Assembly (NCBI RefSeq): GCF_029319185.1
Contig: NZ_CP119754.1
Coordinates: forward strand, 3,348,001-3,412,000
Source of the DNA: Superficieibacter sp. HKU1
Lineage (GTDB): Bacteria; Pseudomonadota; Gammaproteobacteria; Enterobacterales; Enterobacteriaceae
DNA: 64,000 nt
Direction of reading: 5' to 3'
Shown one piece after another: positions 59,770 to 64,000 of the stretch (positions are counted from its first letter, which is position 1; each line of letters begins with the position of its first letter). The notes below the pieces were generated by a model. That model was not told the origin of the DNA and ran no database searches. It saw only the letters and a program-made list of their open reading frames with translations. Both the position numbers and the translations under genes were made by a program.

Positions 59770-60840
59770 TTATGCCAGACGCGCCGCCATGTGGCCCTTC
59801 AAATCGCGATCGATTTCGCGCAGTAACGCATCGGTCGTTTCCCAACTGATGCAGGCATCGGTGACGGAAACGCCGTATTGCATTGCGCTACGCGGCTGCT
59901 CAGAAGACTGGTTCCCTTCATGAATATTACTTTCAATCATCAGGCCGATGATGGAACGGTTACCATCTTTGATTTGTGCAACCGCGGATTCCGCAACTGC
60001 GGGCTGACGGCGGTAGTCCTTATTAGAATTCCCATGGCTGCAATCTATCATCAGAGAGGGCTTGAGTCCCGCCTGAGCCATCTCTTTTTCACACTGCGCC
60101 ACGTCTGCCGGACTGTAGTTCGGCGCTTTGCCGCCGCGCAGGATCACGTGACCATCCGGGTTGCCCTGGGTTTGCAGCAGACAGACCTGGCCCGCCTGGT
60201 TAATCCCGACAAAGCGGTGGGATTGCGCCGCAGCACGCATCGCGTTAATGGCGGTTGCCAGACTGCCGTCGGTGCCGTTCTTAAAGCCCACCGGCATGGA
60301 TAAACCAGACGCCATTTCGCGGTGAGTTTGCGATTCGGTCGTGCGTGCGCCGATGGCTGACCAGCTAAACAGATCGCCCAGGTACTGCGGGCTATTAGGA
60401 TCCAGCGCTTCGGTTGCCAGCGGCAGCCCCATATTGACCAGATCCACCAGCAGGTGACGCGCAATTTTCAGACCGGCTTCAACATCAAACGAACCATCCA
60501 TGTGTGGATCGTTAATCAATCCTTTCCAGCCGACGGTGGTACGGGGTTTCTCAAAATAGACGCGCATTACCAGGTAGAGGCTATCGCTGACCTCTGCGGC
60601 AAGGGTTTTAAATCGACGAGCGTATTCCAGTGCCGTTTCCGGATCGTGAATAGAACAGGGGCCGCACACTACCAGTAAACGAGGATCGCGTCCGGCAATG
60701 ATGTCGGAGATGGTTTTACGCGATTGCGCGATCTGCGCTTCCTGCGCTGCGCTGAGCGGGAACTCGGCTTTCAGCTGATCCGGGGTAATTAAAATCTGTT
60801 CGTCGGCGATATGTACGTTGTTCAGCGCGTCTTTTTGCAT
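59770..60840 (-). CDS. aroF: AroF, tyrosine-sensitive DAHP synthase
   Basis: The 356-residue class I DAHP synthase joins PEP and erythrose 4-phosphate, the first shikimate-pathway step. VVCGPCSIHDPETALEYA carries the metal Cys; KPRTTVGWKGL and DCSHGNSNKD are active-site segments. The AroF subtype is inferred from the tyrA operon and near identity to E. coli AroF. The start at 60840 (MQKDALNNVHI) is the family start. Confidence 0.98.
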   Translation of the reverse strand: MQKDALNNVHIADEQILITPDQLKAEFPLSAAQEAQIAQSRKTISDIIAGRDPRLLVVCGPCSIHDPETALEYARRFKTLAAEVSDSLYLVMRVYFEKPRTTVGWKGLINDPHMDGSFDVEAGLKIARHLLVDLVNMGLPLATEALDPNSPQYLGDLFSWSAIGARTTESQTHREMASGLSMPVGFKNGTDGSLATAINAMRAAAQSHRFVGINQAGQVCLLQTQGNPDGHVILRGGKAPNYSPADVAQCEKEMAQAGLKPSLMIDCSHGNSNKDYRRQPAVAESAVAQIKDGNRSIIGLMIESNIHEGNQSSEQPRSAMQYGVSVTDACISWETTDALLREIDRDLKGHMAARLA

Positions 60841-60935
60841 GATGGCAATCCTGTCTGGCTCGTTTGCGATAAAAGGATCCTCAGCAGAGGAGAAATTCAC
60901 GATACCACAAACGGTAAAGAATTCAATACAAAATA

Positions 60936-61006
60936 CGTACACTTTAGTTTACACAAGTAAAATAATCTCCTTTTCAGGCTATCAATACTGTAACCAATAC
61001 TTTACA
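60936..61006 (-). promoter_or_regulatory. TyrR-like boxes upstream of aroF
   Basis: TGTAAC-N6-TTTACA at 60989-61006 differs from the TyrR consensus TGTAAA-N6-TTTACA at one base. A weaker box (CGTACA-N6-TTTACA) is at 60936-60953. E. coli aroF-tyrA is repressed by TyrR with tyrosine from several boxes in this region. The -35/-10 elements could not be placed with confidence. Confidence 0.75.
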
Positions 61007-61018
61007 TCATTAATGTGC

Positions 61019-61045
61019 AAAAGCCTGAGCCGGTCTCTCAGGCTT
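61019..61045 (-). terminator. Terminator of the PepSY operon
   Basis: AAGCCTGAG (61021-61029) pairs exactly with CTCAGGCTT (61037-61045) across a 7-base loop, with a short T-run on the minus strand. It lies 15 bases after the stop at 61061. Confidence 0.88.
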
Positions 61046-61060
61046 CGCACATCAGAAGTC

Positions 61061-62416
61061 TTATACGCTTTGACTGGCTATCCGTTGACTGCTTTTTCTC
61101 CAGCGCAGATAGTCAATCAACACAAAAATCAGCAAACTGGCGCCCATTACCGGCATCGCCGTTCCCAGCGCAAGCGCGCCGATCAGCATACACACCCGCC
61201 CCGCTATGGATAGCTGCGCCACGCTTTGCCATAGTGGGGTTAATGCACCAGCAGCCGGACGGCGGATCCACCATAAGCGGTAGCCAACAACAATGCTCAC
61301 GCACAGCGCGATGCCAAAGGCGATCAGCAGCAGCTGGTTAGGCAGACCAAATAAAATACCCATATGAAAATCCACGCCCCAGCGCGTCAGCTTCGCCATC
61401 AGCGGGAAGTCAGAAAAATGGGTACTGTCGACGATCTGCATGGTTCCACTGTCCACCGCGACGGCGTCTACCTGCGTCGGCCAGCGACGGTCAATTTCGG
61501 TGACGGTCCACGCACGATCGGCGCTACGGGCCGGACGAATTTCGACGTTATTAGCCTCGATCCCGGCGGACTGCGCGACATGCAGTACCGCATCAAAATT
61601 AGCCAGAGAAGGTTTATCATCCGCCATGACCATTCCACCGTGATGCATATGGTGTTCCGCATGCGGATCGTGAACGTCGGCCTTTCCCTGAAGCTGAGTA
61701 TTCACCTGCGGCGTCAGCCAGTTAAACGCAGCACGCATTTTATCGACGTTTGCTCCCGCCCACTGCGACCATGTCAGGCCAGTCGCAGAGAACAGCAGCA
61801 TGCCCGCCAGTAGCAACCAGCCAAGCGTGACATGCAGGCGGCGAGTGTTCTGGACCCGATTGTTGAGTCGACGTTTAGGACGGGTAAAAAACCACAGCGT
61901 GATCCCTCCCAGCGCTGCAATCCACATCCACGATGCGGCCAGCTCGCTGTAGTTTCTGCCGATATCGCCGAGCAGCAACGAGCGGTGCGCGTAGTCGATC
62001 CACTGACGGAACGGTAAAATGCCGCTGGTGCCGTAAACCGTCATATCCCCTTTCACCGCAAGCGTCACCGGATCGATAAAAATCGCCCGGCTTTCAGACA
62101 CGCCTGATGCAGGATCGACATACATCACCCGGGTCGTTTCGCCCGCCTCCAGCCCGGGTCGCACTGCCTGGATGGGCAAATGTCCGCCTGTCACCTGCTC
62201 TGCAATCGCAATCTGCTGCGCAAGCGACTGTTTGTCGCCCTGCACAGTCCCGTGTAGCGCATCGGCATAGATCCACGCCTCAAGCTGAGGCGTGGCGACG
62301 TAGAGCGTTCCGGTTAAGGCCGCAACAAAAATAAAGGGGCCGACAAACAGGCCAATATAGAAATGAAGACGCCGCAGCAGGGTGATCCATACCGCGCGTG
62401 GGGTGCAGGTTGTCAT
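61061..62416 (-). CDS. PepSY-domain inner-membrane protein, probable metal-related oxidoreductase
   Basis: This 451-residue PepSY_TM-type protein has membrane helices at about residues 20-41, 161-178, 197-215, 361-383 and 409-436. Histidines at or next to helices (H18, H144, H195, H351) are spaced as in haem-binding members that reduce ferric siderophores or donate electrons. The periplasmic loop holds a His/Met-rich patch (HDPHAEHHMHHGGM, residues 249-262) suggestive of copper or another soft metal. It follows the DUF2946 gene by 56 bp, probably one operon. The exact metal and reaction are inference. Confidence 0.8.
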   Translation of the reverse strand: MTTCTPRAVWITLLRRLHFYIGLFVGPFIFVAALTGTLYVATPQLEAWIYADALHGTVQGDKQSLAQQIAIAEQVTGGHLPIQAVRPGLEAGETTRVMYVDPASGVSESRAIFIDPVTLAVKGDMTVYGTSGILPFRQWIDYAHRSLLLGDIGRNYSELAASWMWIAALGGITLWFFTRPKRRLNNRVQNTRRLHVTLGWLLLAGMLLFSATGLTWSQWAGANVDKMRAAFNWLTPQVNTQLQGKADVHDPHAEHHMHHGGMVMADDKPSLANFDAVLHVAQSAGIEANNVEIRPARSADRAWTVTEIDRRWPTQVDAVAVDSGTMQIVDSTHFSDFPLMAKLTRWGVDFHMGILFGLPNQLLLIAFGIALCVSIVVGYRLWWIRRPAAGALTPLWQSVAQLSIAGRVCMLIGALALGTAMPVMGASLLIFVLIDYLRWRKSSQRIASQSV

Positions 62417-62472
62417 ACTTTTCCTCAGATAAAGTCAAAAAGCGCTATACGCAGGCGCGCATAAACGTCAGA

Positions 62473-62880
62473 TCAGAATTGGGGTAAAGCAGACGCACGC
62501 GGCGGCGCGCGGGTATCGGGATACAACCAGGGAAAGAAATACCAGTGTTTAACGGTCGGGCGCGGCGGTTGCGTCTTCTGTCTGAGCAGCACAGCGCACA
62601 GCAGGATGGTCAGCGCCAGAAGCAGCCCAGGAACGTGCGCCAGCAGCACACAGTAGCCGCAGGCTTCGCCATGATCGACAGGCATCGTTGTCGGCGCATT
62701 ATGCTCACCATGGTCGGCCATCATGCTCATATCATGATGCATTCCTGGCATGGCACTCATGGGATCCTGTTGCAGAGAGACGGAAATCAGCGGAGCGACG
62801 ACGATCAGCAGGATCGCAAACAGCGCGAGCCATGCCGCTGTGCGTGTCTTACCTGGCTGACGTAGTGCGTTGTTAATCAC
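62473..62880 (-). CDS. DUF2946-like small membrane protein, His/Met-rich
   Basis: The 135-residue protein has a first hydrophobic segment (residues about 15-35), a periplasmic-looking stretch (MPGMHHDMSMMADHGEH, residues 44-60) then CGYC (Cys74, Cys77) and a second hydrophobic segment (about 78-99). Start is GTG 62880 with a strong GGGAGGG just upstream. His, Met and Cys groupings suggest metal binding. The DUF2946 assignment is from memory of similar proteins near copper or TonB genes. First gene of the pair with the PepSY protein. Confidence 0.75.
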   Translation of the reverse strand: MINNALRQPGKTRTAAWLALFAILLIVVAPLISVSLQQDPMSAMPGMHHDMSMMADHGEHNAPTTMPVDHGEACGYCVLLAHVPGLLLALTILLCAVLLRQKTQPPRPTVKHWYFFPWLYPDTRAPPRASALPQF

Positions 62881-62955
62881 TTACCCTCCCGCTGCGAGCG
62901 GACATTGTAAATGATTTATGTCGAAACAGTTAACGCAATGCGTTCTCAATGGATG

Positions 62956-62978
62956 AAAAAAGGGCCAGCCCACTGGCC
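62956..62978 (-). terminator. rplS (rpsP operon) terminator
   Basis: GGCCAG (62963-62968) pairs with CTGGCC (62973-62978) across a CCCA loop, and the stem is followed on the minus strand by a six-T run. It lies 34 bases after the rplS stop. Confidence 0.85.
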
Positions 62979-63012
62979 AGCCCTTTTATATGGATGTCGC
63001 GAAAGCGATATC

Positions 63013-63360
63013 TTAGTTAAGACGCTCTTTGATACGAGCAGACTTACCAGTACGCTCACGCAGGTAGTACAGTTTAGCTTTACGTACAGCACCACGACGT
63101 TTAACAGCAATGCTGTCAACTACCGGAGAGTGAGTCTGGAAGACACGCTCAACGCCTTCGCCGTTGGAGATTTTGCGAACAGTGAATGCAGAGTGCAGAC
63201 CGCGGCTACGAATAGCGATAACCACGCCCTCAAATGCCTGCAGACGTTTTTTGGAACCTTCAACAACCCATACTTTCACTTCCACGGTATCACCCGGACG
63301 GAAGGAAGGTACGTCCTGCTTCATCTGCTCTTGTTCAAGTTGCTTAATAATGTTGCTCAT
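63013..63360 (-). CDS. rplS: RplS, 50S ribosomal protein L19
   Basis: The 115-residue basic protein, the same length as in E. coli, has the L19 signature in KVGVRRGAVRKAKLYYLRER-type C-terminal region (here KRRGAVRKAKLYYLRE). It sits at the 30S-50S interface next to L14. Last gene of rpsP-rimM-trmD-rplS, 70 bp after trmD. Confidence 0.98.
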   Translation of the reverse strand: MSNIIKQLEQEQMKQDVPSFRPGDTVEVKVWVVEGSKKRLQAFEGVVIAIRSRGLHSAFTVRKISNGEGVERVFQTHSPVVDSIAVKRRGAVRKAKLYYLRERTGKSARIKERLN

Positions 63361-63430
63361 AATTTAATCTCTTATCCTGGGTAAACTGATATTTGGGGGC
63401 TTACGCCTGCCCATCATGTCTATGTTGCCG

Positions 63431-64000
63431 TTACGCGTGCTCTTTTTTGAACTCCGCCAGCAACCTTGCTTGCTCTTCAGTCAGAGCCAGGTTTTCCAGA
63501 AGTTCAGGTCTTCTAAGCCAGGTGCGGCCCAGCGACTGTTTCAAACGCCAGCGACGTATCTCAGCATGGTTTCCCGACAGTAAAACCGGCGGTACTTCCA
63601 TCCCTTCTAACACTTCAGGACGCGTGTAGTGGGGGCAATCCAGCAACCCGTCAGCAAAGGAATCTTCCGTTGCTGATGCTTCATGACCCAGAACCCCCGG
63701 AATAAACCGGGCGACCGAATCAATCAGCGTCATTGCGGGTAACTCACCACCGCTGAGAACGTAATCGCCGATAGACCATTCTTCGTCAATCTCGGTTTGA
63801 ATTACGCGCTCATCTACGCCTTCGTAGCGACCACACACCAGAATCAGTTTCTGATTCGTTGCCAGTTCGCTGACGCCCGCTTGATCAAGCTTGCGTCCCT
63901 GAGGTGACAGATAAATTACCTTAGCGCCTTCCCCTGCCGCTTCTTTTGCTGCATGAATGGCATCCCGTAAAGGTTGCACCATCATTAACATCCCCGGTCC
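63431..64000 (-). CDS. trmD: TrmD, tRNA (guanine-37-N1) methyltransferase (5' end outside window)
   Basis: The C-terminal 189 residues are inside the window, starting in the GPGMLMM loop. The SPOUT trefoil knot is visible (LILVCGRYEGVDERV, IGDYVLSGGELPAM). The enzyme methylates G37 of tRNAs reading CUN, CCN and CGG, preventing +1 frameshifting. It stops at EFKKEHA, about 10 residues before the usual end QQQHKHDGMA. Directly after the TAA, in frame, the codons read RQHRHDGQA then another stop, so the old tail is still recognisable. Confidence 0.96.
   Translation of the reverse strand, partial: GPGMLMMVQPLRDAIHAAKEAAGEGAKVIYLSPQGRKLDQAGVSELATNQKLILVCGRYEGVDERVIQTEIDEEWSIGDYVLSGGELPAMTLIDSVARFIPGVLGHEASATEDSFADGLLDCPHYTRPEVLEGMEVPPVLLSGNHAEIRRWRLKQSLGRTWLRRPELLENLALTEEQARLLAEFKKEHA

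Overview
The window is a stretch of enterobacterial core chromosome. Gene content and order from glnB to trmD follow the Escherichia/Salmonella backbone, proteins are near full length against remembered E. coli K-12 counterparts, and the rRNA operon is of gamma-proteobacterial type. It is not an E. coli K-12 arrangement. The cadCBA-dtpC lysine-decarboxylase cluster sits beside glnB, as I recall for Salmonella. A murQ gene lies next to yfhH, an SMP-30 lactonase gene lies between pheA and tyrA, and the yfiLRNB genes that K-12 carries between aroF and rplS are absent. A Citrobacter- or Salmonella-like member of the Enterobacteriaceae is the best reading; the species cannot be fixed from the sequence alone.

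Layout. 1-6.8 kb: 3' part of cadC, then cadB, cadA and dtpC (acid-stress lysine decarboxylation and peptide uptake). 7.0-11.4 kb, minus strand: glnB, glrR, qseG, glrK, with the sRNA gene glmY upstream, including its sigma54/sigma70 promoter and three GlrR-type upstream sites. 11.6-15.6 kb: purL with a PurR operator. 15.8-20.5 kb: mltF, tadA, pgpC, murQ and the divergent regulator gene yfhH. 20.5-27.3 kb: yfhL, then the minus-strand run acpS, pdxJ, recO, era, rnc, lepB, lepA. 27.4-30.2 kb: the rpoE-rseABC envelope-stress operon with its autoregulated sigmaE promoter. 30.5-44.6 kb: nadB, trmN6, srmB, grcA, ung, yfiF, trxC, tapT, patZ, pssA, yfiM, kgtP and a DUF4385-like gene. 44.7-50.3 kb, minus strand: a complete rRNA operon (16S, tRNA-Ile, tRNA-Ala, 23S, 5S) with P1, P2, boxA and terminator. 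50.4-56.3 kb: clpB, pgeF, rluD, bamD, raiA. 56.3-61 kb: pheL-pheA with its attenuator, the SMP-30 gene, then tyrA and aroF. 61-64 kb: a two-gene PepSY/DUF2946 membrane operon, rplS and the 3' part of trmD.

How the parts work together. CadC senses acid and lysine and switches on cadBA. GlrK/GlrR drive glmY, which sits directly upstream of their own operon and controls glucosamine-6-phosphate synthesis. RseA, RseB and RseC tune sigmaE. The pheA and aroF-tyrA loci supply phenylalanine and tyrosine under attenuation and TyrR-type control. Recognisable regulatory sites include PurR, NadR, FNR, CRP, sigmaE, sigma32 and TyrR-like boxes.

I see no prophage, insertion sequence, CRISPR array or defence system. 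The least explained features are the murQ/yfhH intergenic region with two matched 13-bp palindromes, the His/Met-rich PepSY-DUF2946 pair, and the SMP-30 and DUF4385 genes inserted into otherwise conserved order.
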